Numbered from the stretch's first letter, positions 11,267-23,286 are shown. The stretch: 64,000 nucleotides of DNA from Bryum argenteum (GCA_037043015.1 CM073324.1:6655013-6719012); one strand, 5' to 3'. The notes: generated by a model from the letters alone, not told the origin. Numbers and translations: made by a program.

Positions 11267-14200
11267 GTCGAGAGTTTGTAACTCTGTTGGGGACCATGTG
11301 AGTATCTTGTCTGCAGCGAATGTTGGAGCGCTGTGGATGAATGATCGATGAGTGCTGCGCTTTTTCAGCTTCACTGTCTTAAGGTGTGTGGTTTCATTCG
11401 ATCTAAAAACCTCTCGTTGTCCTTTATTGAGCACTTCACCCTTGTAGTCCAGTGGCCTAAAACGACCTCCGAACGATCCTTTCTGAAATCAATGTGCAGA
11501 TTTTCGAAAGAACTTGATTTTCACAATCTTAACTGTAGGATCTTGTTGAGTGTACTTACCAAGTTTCATCAATTTTGGATGGTGTGACTTTGTGGTGTAT
11601 AAAAACTACATGCCTAGTCCAGGAATTGGCTTTGCTTTCTGGTGGGATCATCAATTAATTGTACAACAAGATGTCCTGTAGTTGGCTTTTGGGTCCAGGA
11701 TCAGTAATATTGAATGTCTGGCCTATGTAGTGGTGCATTGCAGGACTCAGATGTGAATAAAGGCCAGGTTTGGAAATTAGGTGATCTCAATGTGCGCATT
11801 CAACGAGGTAAGCTTCGCCCTTTTACGGCCTTTTATGCCCTTTTATGCAAGGCTTGATTCATCATTGTAAATTGTTACTGAAATTTTCTCTTCTGTATTG
11901 CTCTGTGGCAGGATTTAGAGGTTAGCCCAAGAATGGCTGCTGTATACGAACACGATGAACTCAAATTTTTCGACATTCAGAATTAGGAGTGTTCTTGTTG
12001 TACCATTGCTCTCATTCACAAATTTGTTTAGAGAATCTGACTCTGTGGGGTCTCAAGGTGATGTATTGATCAATTTTTTGATGTTGAAGAAGCATTTTCC
12101 ACATGAGAGTTGTTCTGCTGTTTTGAAATCCAAGTTTTTGCCTCTAGATTAAACTAGTATGATGATGGAGGCTCTTGCTTTTAATTGAACATCGATTCAG
12201 ATTTCGGGATTTGGATTTGCGAGAAGGTATTGTGGTGCTCTCGTAATAATTGTTCCAGAGTTCCACAATCAGATCACTTTTCTTAAAATTGAAAGATTTG
12301 TTAGATATGTTCATAATTACTACTCTTATGTAAATATGTTTTCGCTTCATCTTGTTTACATAAGAGTACTTCTTCACCGAGAGGCACTTGTCGTTGTGAT
12401 TTGCACATATCATGATAATGAGAATATAGAGATGCGTTTGATAGTCACCCCTACTTCTGCATTGTGTGGTAGGGGTGGACATGGTGGGAGTAAGGGCAAA
12501 GGGTGACAGAGAGAGGGGTTGAGATATTGAGGTTTAGTTTCTCATTTTTTATTTTTCAGAAAATATCATAATTTTGTTTACTATGATATGAGTTAGTTTC
12601 CATACAAGTGGTTGCTAGTGAATATCATGATTTCTGGTGAAATATCATGATATTCTGGAGGTTGTCGGACACACTCCACACTCCTTATGTAAGCATCATT
12701 TAGGAGATTCAATAATAGGATCTCAAAATTAACGTTATTTTCTACTCCCACATCAAATTTGAACCGTTGATTTTTCTTCATTTGTGAAATTATAGTGGTT
12801 AAATCTGATTGAGATTATCTCTTGTGAGACCTCCAAAACCCGTTTTGAGTTTCAACGAAAGTTAGGGGTTAATATCTAGTACCCAACCCATTTCGAACCC
12901 CTAAAAATTTGTTGAAAATTGGGTAAGTTCAAGTGGTAACAAGGTAAGGGATGTTTGCTATCGAAGGTTGTTAATTCTTGAAGGCTCAAGGGGGTAGCAA
13001 TCTTCATGAATTTTTTGTAGTCACTTAATAAATTTTCAATTTTTTTCAAAAAGGATTCGTAAAATTCACTACACACATTGTGAGATTCCATGTATGTGAT
13101 GAAACTTGGGTTTCAGAGAAGATATTTGAGCAATGGACTTCAAGCAAGCACTACAATCACATACTTTGCTCGAATTTGCACCTTTTTTTCAAAATTCATA
13201 AGTGAAATCGGTTACGTACCAAACATTAATGTGGCATGCAATCACATGAGGTACGCAAACAATGTTTAGCTTGGACTTAAATAAAATATGAATATAAGGA
13301 GTTGGGCAATGTCATCCAATCGGACTCGACTTTTAGAATGAGATTGGTTTAATGGATATGTAAATTACATATGAAGCTGAACTTGCAAAAATTTAGAAAC
13401 AAAATTTGTTGTTGTTTTTTTCTTTTTATAAGTCTACCAAGAACAGTTTTAAACAAGATTCTATGGTTGAATTTCTTGAAACAAATTCCAGTAAAACCTT
13501 ATTCATGGATTTCAGATATGGCCATCTAGGAGGTAATTGTAGAGCTTCTCCTTTAGGGGTTAATCAATAGATGATAGTCTATAAAAAGAACTTGTCTACA
13601 AGAATTGATCATAATTAAGTTGTAATTTTTACTAATGGATTCAAGTCAATAGGCATGTCTCAATTCATTAATGTGTATTTGTTTACTTTATTGCAATGAG
13701 ACTCTTAAAATGCTGCAACTAAATCAACATCAACTCCTAAAGCCGAATCAACCATTTTATGGTCGATCATGAATTTTGAGAAGTTGGACGTGGCTATAAA
13801 AAGACTTTTGTTGGTTTATTTTTTACTTTCTAGAAGTTTGGTGAGTTGCAAACTTCAGCCAATATACAAGACCTCGTTTGGATTCATAGATTGTTCAAAA
13901 TAAGCTTTTAAATACAAACAGGGCAAAGTTTCCTTAGTGTTAGAAAACTTACTATTTTGTGAAACTAATGTGTTCCTTGCAGGTTATAGGTGGTGTCTCC
14001 TAGGAAATTTAACTGTATTGATCTGATGTAGGGATTAAGGTCTTCATATTTTATTTGTAGCAATTCTTTTTAAAGGTTAATTAATGCATATTTTAAAACA
14101 CATTTATCTCTTTCTTTAAACCTCTTGGGTCTTTAGGGGTTAAGGTCAACATGCCTTCAACTGTTCATTATTATGAAAGATTTGGAGAACAGAGCATTGT

Positions 14201-14452
14201 GTTGTTTACATATGCTAAAGGTGAACACTTGCATGGAAAAAAACATGAGCAACGTTTTTGGGATAAGGACCATCAAGTAGACCATGTGTTTTGATCAATG
14301 CCCAAAAATAGTTTTGCATCAACTTCGATTATTATGAATTCACAAATGGTGGAGATCCAATGGTTGAAATTTTACTTGGTATTTGTAATAGTAATGAAAG
14401 GCCGGTTGACACTACATTAGAGAACTCCATCCTTCACTCAAGAATCCCATTT
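11267..14452. other. Spacer with TTAA-element remnants, no gene seen
   Basis: The GT61 3' region is followed by AT-rich DNA. Right-end signatures GGGGTTAA of the TTAA family occur at 12863, 13554 and 14133. The stretch 12700-12870 is related, in inverted orientation, to the interior of the element at 24080..24339, sharing the 'ttgaaccgttgat' and 'cttcatttgtgaaatt' segments. No convincing exon was found. Confidence 0.4.
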
Positions 14453-14590
14453 TCAACCAATCACATTTCAAGAGCCTCAATTCCAACCAACTACATTTCA
14501 AGAGCCTTAAATCTAACCAACTACATTTCAAGAGCCTCAAATCTAACCAACTACATTTCAAGAGCCTCAATTCCATCCAATCACATTTGA
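14453..14590 (+). repeat. 30-bp minisatellite, about 4.5 copies
   Basis: A unit around 'ccaactacatttcaagagcc' repeats every 30 bp with few changes. It stays open in one frame but has no other coding support. Confidence 0.95.
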
Positions 14591-14799
14591 GATTTATTTT
14601 TTTTCTTCTTCATTCCTCATTCAACCGAATCGTTTCTCATTCAACCACACTTGGATTCAATTTGGTTTGTTGCATCCGGTTCCAATTTAAATCTTGTTTT
14701 TGTGATAAAAACCTTAATTCTGTCCAAGATATGGGGAAGTCATGGCATTGATTTTTGTGTAAGGGGCCTAGGTTTTGACATTAATTCTTTTGTAAATTT

Positions 14800-15130
14800 T
14801 TTAGCAGTTTTTACCGTTGCAACTTACAAGGTCATTATATGGGCCAAAAAAAATTTCTCATGGTTTGTTTTTGTTGAGGGGTGTTATTAAGATGAAGGTA
14901 AACATCTTGGTAGTTGGCGATTATTTCATTGTAATAACTATTGGTAGCATTTTCACTTCAAAGTGATAATGTTGAGGTTTTATGTTATTTTTAGAGTATT
15001 AATTTGTTACGATCTCACAATCTATGAGGCCTGAAGACTCAAAATATGACCCACGTGTCTATGACAAGATTGTATGGTTGACATTTGGATAACTTACCTT
15101 TGTTTCTATTTATATCACTTAATTTCGGAA
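14800..15130 (+). repeat. Dispersed repeat family B, copy 1
   Basis: It shares an ordered series of landmarks with 21170..21480 and, inverted, with 19270..19640. These are 'gatgaaggtaaac', 'ttggtag', 'cacttcaaagtg', 'gatctcacaatctatgag' and 'gtatggttgac'. No termini could be fixed. Confidence 0.65.
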
Positions 15131-15169
15131 TGTGTTTATTTTGCTACAAATGAGTTGAACCATTCAGGT

Positions 15170-15960
15170 TAAATACTTGCAAACATCTCGGGTTTCAGCT
15201 CTTATGTAAAGTGTCCTTGTTTGCAAAACCGTCCCTATTCATGTCCCTATTCATCACTTGCAAACATCTCAAGCTCCAACTCTTGGCTTGGCTTGTAACT
15301 TGGCTTGTAATAAACACAAACGCTTATGCGCAATATGAGGTTCCAACTCTCAAGTAAAATAGTTCCTATTCATTACTTGCAACCATTTGCAGATTCAAAC
15401 TTTTGGCTTGTGATAGATAGGGTTCCTATTTATCACTCACAAACATCTCAAGTACGGAATTATACTATTTGCATGTATGGCCATATGCGATTTGAGGGGT
15501 GGGCAAACACGATTCGTAGACCGTGGATTTAGAACGGATGTAGGGTTCCAAATTGGGTAACGTTGTTTTTGTAGCCAAGACCTAGTTGGCCCGTTTGCAC
15601 GCACCGTTCGACCATCTTTTTGCATCTATGCAAGGCTCGCCTCGACGCACCGGCTTGTGCAGAAGGACAAGGCAGGACGAACAAACTCAACACACCGGCT
15701 TGTGCAGAAGGACAAGGCAGGACGAACAAACTCAACACACCTAAATGTCACCTACATGAATTTCCGCACCCCAAATGCTGCCATGCAAATAGTATTCCAT
15801 ACTGAAGCTCCAACTCTTGGCTTGACTACAACAAACAGCTAGCTTAGATTCCAACTTTTGCAACATCTAAGGTTCCACTCTCATGTAAAAGAATACCATT
15901 TGTAAACATATGAGGTTCCAACTCTTTGGCTTGTAGTAGATAGGGACGCATTCCCATACA
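15170..15960 (+). repeat. Degenerate ~60-bp minisatellite region
   Basis: Variants of 'gcaaacatctcaagctccaa', 'ctcttggcttg' and 'gtccctattcatcac' recur from 15180 to 15930 with irregular spacing. A younger, perfect 45-bp duplication lies at 15651..15740. Confidence 0.65.
15651..15740 (+). repeat. Perfect 45-bp tandem duplication
   Basis: The unit beginning 'cggcttgtgcagaaggacaa' occurs at 15651 and again at 15696 without visible change. Confidence 0.95.
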
Positions 15961-16265
15961 AGGACAAGATGCACCGACCTCAGTGCACAGAAGACACCTT
16001 TCCAGATAGCAAGTACAAGTACGACACAAATGACAAAAAGCTCTCGAACTTGCATAAATCTGTAGAAGAAGAAAACTGTGAAGTGATACAAACTTATGGT
16101 ACATTCTCACAATCTCCACTTGCCTGTCACCGCCTGCACAGCCTGGCCCACATGGCCGCACATGCGAGTAGCCAGTACCTGATCACCGCCATAATAACAA
16201 CTTACACTGCATATCATTGTCACTTTGCACTGACACCATATGTCCCTCGATCTTTACAATAGAAC

Positions 16266-17111
16266 TTAGCTTGCGTTGATCGCTTCACTTGGAGCTTTCA
16301 GGCGCAGCATTCGTCTACAAAATTGCATAATCGCATTCTTCTTCTTCGGCTTCGACGGAGGAGATTTCGGAGGTCGACAAGCCTGACAGAATGCAACTTC
16401 CACGCCAGGATTTCCCTGCACTATGATCCCCAGGCTTCGGCCACACGAGTCGCAGTTGAGCGTCTTCGGTACCCCACAGACTGTGTCGGTGTAAGCACGA
16501 GCCATCTGGAGGACTGCGTCTTGATGAGCTCCACCTTCTCGCATGGAAATCGCTTTCTTCAACAATGGAGCTGCTTTCTGGGTCCACATTCGATGTGATG
16601 GTGGTTCCGACGGTTCGAACGAGGTCACACTTCTGGAGCCGCGGCCTTTCAATTTGCTTGGATGATGATGATGATGGTTCCATGCAAGAGTAGTGTCTGA
16701 TCGATTTGCGACTGATGGGCCTGGGTAGTAGTTCCATCGATCCAAGCTCGGTCGGGCTGGAGTTAGATCAGTGGCGAGACCGGTCCATCGTTCGCTCTGG
16801 GAACCGGAAACGCGAAGCGACTGTACCTTTCTGAGTGCTTCCGCCCACTGCGCTTGCCATGTCAGTCTCTGCGTGTCGTCCATTCCTTCCGGTGGCTCCG
16901 GCATGGTCGTGGTCGAGTCGTCTTCGGGATCGGGAGAGGCGGGTCTTGGTACCTGCTGCTGGCGAGGAATTACTCGTATGTTTGATGCTGATGTCACCCT
17001 TCGATGTTGCGGCTGAACGTCTGCTGTTTTCTTGGTGGTGGTGTTGTCCTCGCCATGGCTTGGTAATAGCTTGTGGAGTCGCTCCTCAGACAGTCTCGAG
17101 TATCGAGACAT
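16266..17111 (-). CDS. Unrecognised 281-aa protein with C-terminal CxxC...CxxC motif
   Basis: The open frame extends upstream of 17111, but the ATG at 17111 (MSRYSRLSEERLHKL) gives the best start; an in-frame ATG also exists at 17153, and a CAG acceptor-like site precedes the extended frame near 17202. Residues about 20-150 are low-complexity, rich in Thr, Pro, Asp, Gln and Ser, with a short helical stretch of QAQWAEALRKVQ type. A five-His run is present. Residues about 180-205 (MWTQKAAPLLKKAISMREGG) look helical. Cysteines 220, 223, 242 and 245 form a C-x2-C-x18-C-x2-C knuckle compatible with zinc binding. The tail is a Lys/Arg/Pro-rich basic stretch that could be a nuclear signal. The family is not recognised; the function is unknown. 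Confidence 0.6.
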   Translation of the reverse strand: MSRYSRLSEERLHKLLPSHGEDNTTTKKTADVQPQHRRVTSASNIRVIPRQQQVPRPASPDPEDDSTTTMPEPPEGMDDTQRLTWQAQWAEALRKVQSLRVSGSQSERWTGLATDLTPARPSLDRWNYYPGPSVANRSDTTLAWNHHHHHPSKLKGRGSRSVTSFEPSEPPSHRMWTQKAAPLLKKAISMREGGAHQDAVLQMARAYTDTVCGVPKTLNCDSCGRSLGIIVQGNPGVEVAFCQACRPPKSPPSKPKKKNAIMQFCRRMLRLKAPSEAINAS

Positions 17112-17209
17112 TGCTGCTGTTGCACTTTCATAAGTATCTTTGCACAACCACATACATAACCGCGAATCTACCAACACTAGACTCGGATGGAGAGCCAATT
17201 CTGAAGAGT

Positions 17210-17610
17210 CACAGGTGGTGAATCAAAGACGACGATGTGCGCAACATAGACAACTATAGTACGTTCATCTGTTGAATCGTATATACCTATTTCCTTGCCC
17301 TTATCCATGAAGAGATCACTGAAACAATCGTGAAGCCATACCTTTCTCGGAGAAGAAGTTGGACACCGTGAATCGAAAACTGCGATTACTTGTGCTCCAT
17401 TCTGCTCACTGCTTGTTCAAGTAACCACAATTCAGAGTCGCCGGCGGTGATTCAAAGACGAGGAAAGAGAGAGACACACACATATATGTTCGATCATCAC
17501 TTCGCCAGCTAGTTGTAGGTCTAACTCCACAAGTCCAGATCCACATCGACGACCTTGCAATCGCTCATAATCAACAGAAGCAATCGTAAAGCCATACCTT
17601 CCACACCGGC
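17210..17610. repeat. Direct duplication, ~235-bp period, upstream of the CxxC gene
   Basis: Two landmarks occur twice in the same order. 'ggtgaatcaaagacgacgat' (about 17217) matches 'ggtgattcaaagacgaggaa' (about 17447), and 'caatcgtgaagccatacctt' (about 17325) matches 'caatcgtaaagccatacctt' (about 17581). On the minus strand each copy contains an AAGGTATGG string resembling a splice donor, so it may include duplicated 5' leader sequence. Confidence 0.7.
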
Positions 17611-18419
17611 GAGTCAAGACAGGAACTCCATCCTAGCTTCAGAGAGAGCCAGTGCTTCACTGCTTAAACATGATTCTTATCGAACTGGCCATTCTCCGCC
17701 ATGCCCACCTAATGCTAATCGACGCATCATGTTCTCAGTTCAAAGATGCCGGAACGCCGAACGTCCTCAATGACTGCGCCACCCAATATTCTAATACCTC
17801 GAAAACGTACCAGGTCAATATCACATTCAATGAGTTACACAGTGAATACAAAACAAACTGATGATGGAATCATGCTAGAAACTCTCAACTGCAAAATCGA
17901 ATCAACTCGTGTGCTCCTCTTTCATCAAATCTTTCCACATACTCTTTTGCAATGTTCGTTCATCGATCTGTCCAGAGCTGTCTGATGGAGAGGAAGAGGC
18001 CTGACATCATGATCATTTGAGGACCGGACTGATGAGAACCGCCGGGTATGTGTGGTGATTGAATGCACAGTCCTCTCCCTGTCTTTATTGCCCATTCTCT
18101 TTTTCTTTAATTACTGTGCATGTCCATAGACCCGTTACCACCCAGTAAATATTCAACGGTGACTATCAATGGCTGTTGCCCCCTGGGAGCTACAGGATTT
18201 GAAATATTATTGCAGAAATTATTTGGTGGGTGTCAGAATGGTATTGTCAACAAGGACGATTGAAGTAACCCCTAGTGAGTGGAGGTCCAAATCGAGTCGA
18301 TTGGACTTTGGTCAGCCTCTGACTTACTATTTTGAAACCTTTTGCAGGTTGTGGAGTTTTTTCATAGCTTTCAGAGAAGTCGTCTGATGCTCCAAAATTC
18401 TTCATTCTTTAGGAGATAT

Positions 18420-18719
18420 CCCCGTCAAAATTTGCGGGCACTATTTCAAATTTGCCCAAAACTGCAGTATATGCTCATTAATTCTCAAAATTTGCTCAAA
18501 ATTGATTAAACCGCAGAAAGTTCAAAAACTCACCAAAAATCGTGATTTTACTTTTTTTTTGAGTTCTCTTTTTATCGCATGTATAAAAGGTAATGAGACA
18601 TGATCTCAATGTTTGGATTTTCAATCCAATATTTATTTTACATGCCCTTTTAATTGTTGAAATTGGGACCTTTGTATTCAAATTTCAGCATATCTTGATG
18701 TGAAATATCACGCATTTAT
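18420..18719 (+). repeat. Long dispersed repeat interrupted by a TTAA element (paralog at 42820)
   Basis: This is collinear with 42820..43135: 'ttgcccaaa.ctgca.tatat', 'gcatgtataaaagg', 'gacatgatctcaa' against their counterparts, and 'tttgtatt.aatttcaacat'. The alignment resumes at 20265 ('ttatatgggtcttatgaggg') against 43137 ('ttataggtcttatgaagg'). The stretch between is therefore an insertion. Confidence 0.7.
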
Positions 18720-18723
18720 TTGA

Positions 18724-20260
18724 CCCCTAAAAATCCAAGCGTTTCCTCGACCTCAAAAACCAAAAACTGCCATTTTTCACCTTCGTTGAGAGATGGGGGA
18801 ATGGAGAATTTTTTTTTTTGTGGTTTTAGACTTTGAACCGTAAGATCTTGTACGTAACCTGTATACAAAGGACTGGTCAAAAATTCAACCGTTGAATGTT
18901 TGTCATTTGTGAGATTGTAACAATCAAAGTTTGTCTAACACTTTCTTTTGCCGCTGCTTGAGAGGCATTGTCTAAATGGTGCCAAGGGCAACTTGATGAT
19001 TGTTACTCCAAACATTTTTCCGTCATTTTTTTCATGTAGGTAATCAAGTTGGTTACGCTTATGCAAAATTTTAGAGACCAATTCCACTTTTTGAACTTAA
19101 TGTAAATTATTTTATGAAAGAAGGTCTGGAAACAACAATATAGTAAAACAAGCACCACATATGATATATTTAGGTTTGAGAAAAGTTTGGACGGTGAGTA
19201 GGTGCATTTATGAGTATGTGAATTTTGGAAAAACTCATTTTCAAAAAACTCATCTTCAAAAACTCAATTTCAAAAAAAGTGATATAGATGAAAATAAAGA
19301 TAAGCTATTCAAATCTCAACCATACAAACTTGTAATAGACTTGTAGTAGATCATGTGGACCAAAACTTGACTCATGGGATCTCATAGATTGCGAGATCAT
19401 AACATATTAGTGCGCAAAACAGGCTACAAAATACCATCATTTCCACTTTGAAGTGAAAATACTACCAACATGAAATTTGCAATCAAAAAATCAGCAACTA
19501 GAAAGTTGTTCATCTTCATCTCAAAGACACTCTTGTACCAAAAATATGTATAAAAAAAAAAAATCTTGGCTCAAATAGTAGCCTTGTAGTCGTGAAAAAT
19601 GCCAAAAATTTTACAAAGGAAAAATAGTCCAAAACTAGACCCCTCACACTCAAATCCATGCCTTTTCTTCAATATATCCTCGATTGGGTCAAGGTTTCTA
19701 TCACTAAAAATAGACTATAATTGGAATCCATCCCAAAAAATAAAGTCAAAATCTAACAGTGGATGAATGAGATCTAGCTCTTCAAAAATCATTCATTTTT
19801 TCACTTTTTTCATCGTGGAAACATCATTGCAAAGCCAATACCTAAGTTATCTAGATCAAAAAACTTCCAACTACAAAGTTGTTGGGATGCATCTAAATAT
19901 CAAACTTGTGGAAAAAAAATCATGAAAAACTATTTTAGATTTCACATAATTGGCTTGCAATGGTAAAACATGCCAAATGTTTGAAAACCCAAAAACAAAA
20001 GCTGCCTTCACTAAAATCCATGCCATTTATTCATACTTTATTTTATGAGTCTGCAATTTTTACCACATAAACTAGATTTGATTTGTGACCTGACACAAGT
20101 GATTTCGTCAAAACCGGAGTTTGGAGGAAGAACTTATGGCTCTTCAAAGTTTCTGCCCTTCATCCAAAATGTCGTTTTTCGACACTAGGGACGTTTAGGG
20201 GTTAAAATGAGTTGTCCGAAATCTCAAAAAACGGAATCGGTTTTCTTGGATTTCTAGGGG
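18724..20260. mobile_element. TTAA-flanked inverted-repeat element, ~1.54 kb, no transposase
   Basis: The left end CCCCTAAAAATCCAAG is preceded by TTGA. The right end, reverse-complemented, is CCCCTAGAAATCCAAG and is followed by TTAA. The paralogous locus at 43.13 kb appears to be an empty site. A family signature TGTCG-TTTTT-CGACA followed by 'gtttaggggttaa' sits at 20170-20204, which suggests a second, nested end of the same family. The interior includes an inverted copy of repeat family B and no long open frame. Confidence 0.6.
19270..19640 (-). repeat. Dispersed repeat family B, copy 2 (inverted)
   Basis: The reverse complement carries the same ordered landmarks as 14800..15130, including 'cacttcaaagtgga', 'gatctcgcaatctatgag' and 'gtatggttgag'. 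It lies inside the TTAA element at 18724..20260. Confidence 0.65.
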
Positions 20261-20577
20261 TTAATTTATATGGGTCTTATGAGGGTATAAATTACATAGA
20301 CATATTCCTTAATCAGTTGTACTTTCACAGAGCTTGGATTCAAAACTTAAGGTCATCAAGAAAAATGGGTGGCAGGAAGCCCAAATGATGGTTTTACTGT
20401 AACCAATCACATAATTTTGTTTCGAAGATGGTGGTGACCAAATTGCCAGAGAACACCAATCATTCAGAAAATTTTAATTAGCTAACTTCTGAGTAACATG
20501 CCAAGTGGCTAAGGACAAATAACAAATGCTTTCATTTACTTAAACTAACTTACGCTTAATTTCATTTCAGTAAGAGA

Positions 20578-20645
20578 GTGCTCAATAATGGCTCAAATTT
20601 TGTGTAAGCAATTTTTGTGCATAGGGAAAGTATATGGATTGTATG
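20578..20645 (+). repeat. Dispersed repeat family C, copy 2
   Basis: It matches the copy in GT61 intron 4 at 'tgctcaataatggctcaaat' and 'gcaatttttgtgcat'. Confidence 0.65.
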
Positions 20646-20942
20646 TTTGCTTGAAGTTCAGATCATCAATGATGGGACTGGGCAATGGTTCGTGGCAGCT
20701 ACCAAGGAGGCACCCTACGATCCGTGGGGACCTCCCAAGGCCGTTTTTGATAATTTTGAATTCAAATTTGAGGTCTACGACCCCAAGTTACCCCAGGTAG
20801 CCTACTCCTTGGCATTTAATGTCTATACATCAAAAAATTAGGGGGCTCATTACCCCTCCTCCATCCTCCTTGGTAGCTGCTACAAACGCTTACCGAGTGG
20901 GACTACTAGTTTCTTTGGGGTGTATACTATAATTTTAGTTCT

Positions 20943-21085
20943 TACCTAGGTACTAATGCTTCGAAAATATCCAACATCATATTCTCCATAGCGCTATGAG
21001 GTGCCTCTACAACAAGATCCGAAAACCCCTTACGATATGTTGGTGGACTATGTTGGTAAGCACCATGCCAACATGGAGATTGAAA
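20943..21085 (-). mobile_element. SINE fragment
   Basis: The reverse complement matches the central SINE body, from 'catgttggcatggtgcttac' through 'aggcacctcat' to 'cattagtacctagg'. Head and tail are missing. Confidence 0.6.
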
Positions 21086-21169
21086 CTTGATTCTAGATGT
21101 TTTGAAAAAAAGGCGTAGGTTTGAGTGCAAGTTAGAGGTGTAGTTTTGGACAGCTTTTCCTTTGTGAAT

Positions 21170-21480
21170 ATTCTTTGGTAGTTTTCACCATTGCAAGGCT
21201 ACTATAGGAGCCAATGAATTTTTTTCAACACAAATGTATTATTTAGATGAAGGGGAACAACGTTCTAGTTGGTGATTTTTTATTGCAACTAGTTTGTTGG
21301 TAGAAATTCTACTCTTAAGTGAAAATTCAAAGTTTGTTTTTCGTACTAATATGTTCGATCTCCAAATCTATGAGGGGTCATTACTTAAAATTTGGTCCAC
21401 ATGATTTGCAATAAGTCTACTATAAGTTTGTATGGTTGAGATATGAATAAGTTACCTTCAATTTCATCTAAATTTTTTTT
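21170..21480 (+). repeat. Dispersed repeat family B, copy 3
   Basis: It is collinear with 14800..15130: 'ttcaccattgcaaggctact', 'gatgaaggggaacaac', 'gatctccaaatctatgag' and 'gtatggttgagatatgaat'. Confidence 0.65.
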
Positions 21481-21697
21481 TCTTCCTTAAAATGTGTTTC
21501 TTGGTCAATAATAGGCAAGGACGTTTAGGGGTGAAGAAGAGGAAAATTTTGACTTGTCTACATGTGCGTAACAAAAGGTGGGTGTAGGAGGAATTGCAAA
21601 ACCTCTTACATTTGGGTGTGTGAAGGATGTTTAAGGTATTACAAGTATTTTTTAAAAATAAATAGACATTATTATTTGCTAAAACAAAGTCTTCGAA

Positions 21698-22058
21698 AGA
21701 GCTTAATATTGTCCCCAGCCCAGTGCTCCAGGCCAAGCCCTTGAGCTGCTCGGGCGAGCGTTTATACCTCACCCCACGCCGGAAGGCAACGCGCACAAAA
21801 AGGCCACTCACCAATCACACATTCTGACAAGTGGTCATAATAGAAATTATTTTCTGCCAATAAAATCTTTGCCATGTGTCACTCTCCCATTGATTATTGG
21901 GGATGCTAAAATGTGAGTGAAAGCACAACATAACTTTGAGTTATGGTGTGCTAGAATTTAGGATACCTCAACCCTCTTGGCCGGGTTTCAAGGATAGTGT
22001 CTGGGTCGGGGTTCCTCACACCCGGAACAAGGCTCCACTCTCCGGGTTGGGCATGCTC
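21698..22058. mobile_element. MITE, Tourist/PIF-Harbinger-like, degenerate left end
   Basis: It is related along its length to the MITE at 43694..44140, sharing 'caccaatcaca', 'gtgagtgaa.gcac', 'ggtgtgctagaat', 'ctcttggccggg' and the terminal 'gggttgggcatgctc'. The right end is followed by TAA (22059-22061). The left end is decayed, so the start is approximate. Confidence 0.65.
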
Positions 22059-22139
22059 TAAGTGAACATACAAAAGTCACACTCCAAACACAAATATAAA
22101 CTTACAAATGATTGCACTTGTCAAAAATGATTAGTCCAC

Positions 22140-22240
22140 TTACAGCTAATTTTGCCCATGCACAAAAATTACTACCAATGCTGTAATAACATCCCTGTAG
22201 ATTTTTTGTGCTGAAATTTGCGCCATTATTGGCCACCTTA
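22140..22240 (-). repeat. Dispersed repeat family C, copy 3 (inverted)
   Basis: The reverse complement reads 'caataatggcgcaaatttca' and then 'tttttgtgcatgggcaaa', as in the other copies. Confidence 0.6.
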
Positions 22241-22514
22241 CTAGAACTTGACTTTACCTGTTGTAATGTTTCCAGACAGAATGAAATTTTGAGGATTAGT
22301 CATAATTAAAATTTCAAGTACAAATTAAAGCTAATGCATTTAATGGGGATGGAGAGCATCCCCTCAAGATTGAATGATTGCATTTGAATCATAAGTGATC
22401 AACACAGTTAATGCCCTCAACTGGAGCTCATAACCGCTCATCTCCTTGGGGAAGCATACTATTTATATATAGAAAATTTGAGGAAAAATTAAAATAATAA
22501 GGAGGGAGGTAATA

Positions 22515-22610
22515 TGGTGAATTGCTCAATGATGGCGCAAGTTTGAGTGTGAAAAATCTCTTTTGTAGTGAGCAATTTGTGTGCATGAACAAAGTATAGA
22601 GCAATCCTCG
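22515..22610 (+). repeat. Dispersed repeat family C, copy 4
   Basis: It contains 'ttgctcaatgatggcgcaag' and 'gcaatttgtgtgcatgaaca'. Together with the inverted copy at 22140 it could form a long imperfect hairpin. Confidence 0.6.
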
Positions 22611-23286
22611 CTCAGGTGGGGATTGCAAGAATAATCCCAAGAGTGTGGATAGTTAGGCCTAGAATTCAGGGTTGTCTTATCAAAAAATATCCCTGTTTGT
22701 TTGTCAAACACAATTTAGATGAGATGTACATCTAAAACGTCTTCAATGTATCAAATGTACAGAAATTTCGTTTGGTCAAATAACACTTCTAGGATCGCGA
22801 GAATAATCCCACCCTTGAGGATGGCAAGGTGTGACTAGCAAAGAGGGGTGATGATCCTCGGGAATTTCTATGTATACTATTTTTCACACGCTAATGAATC
22901 TCATCCACTTCCGACAATAAAATCCATACAATGATTATGTAGTTTTCCTTGTTGGAAATGATTAGTGAAAAATAGTCTAATTTGAAAATGAATGGTGTTG
23001 TTTGTAGCACGTGTTTACATAGGTAGAAGATTGTACCAATTAAAATCATCATCTTTGCACTTTTTCACGGTTTTTTTACAATTTTTTTGAAGTTGGACTT
23101 GTAGGTGTCTCAAAATGGTGCACCTTAGAGTGATCAGTATAATTACATTGATGATCAAACTTTAAAGCTATCATGTACCTCTAAGGTCATTGAGTCTTGC
23201 GAGTCATTGCTAGACTTTGTTGCAGCTTTAAGCTGTACACCTTGACCCCCAAAAGGTTCTTGATGCAAAATTACCTAAATTCTCAT

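Noticed and set aside
18715-20269. 5-bp TTTAT target duplication for the 18.7-20.3 kb element
   Set aside because: TTTAT is present on both sides, but the paralog at 43.13 kb and the other family members fit TTAA better. It is kept as an alternative reading.
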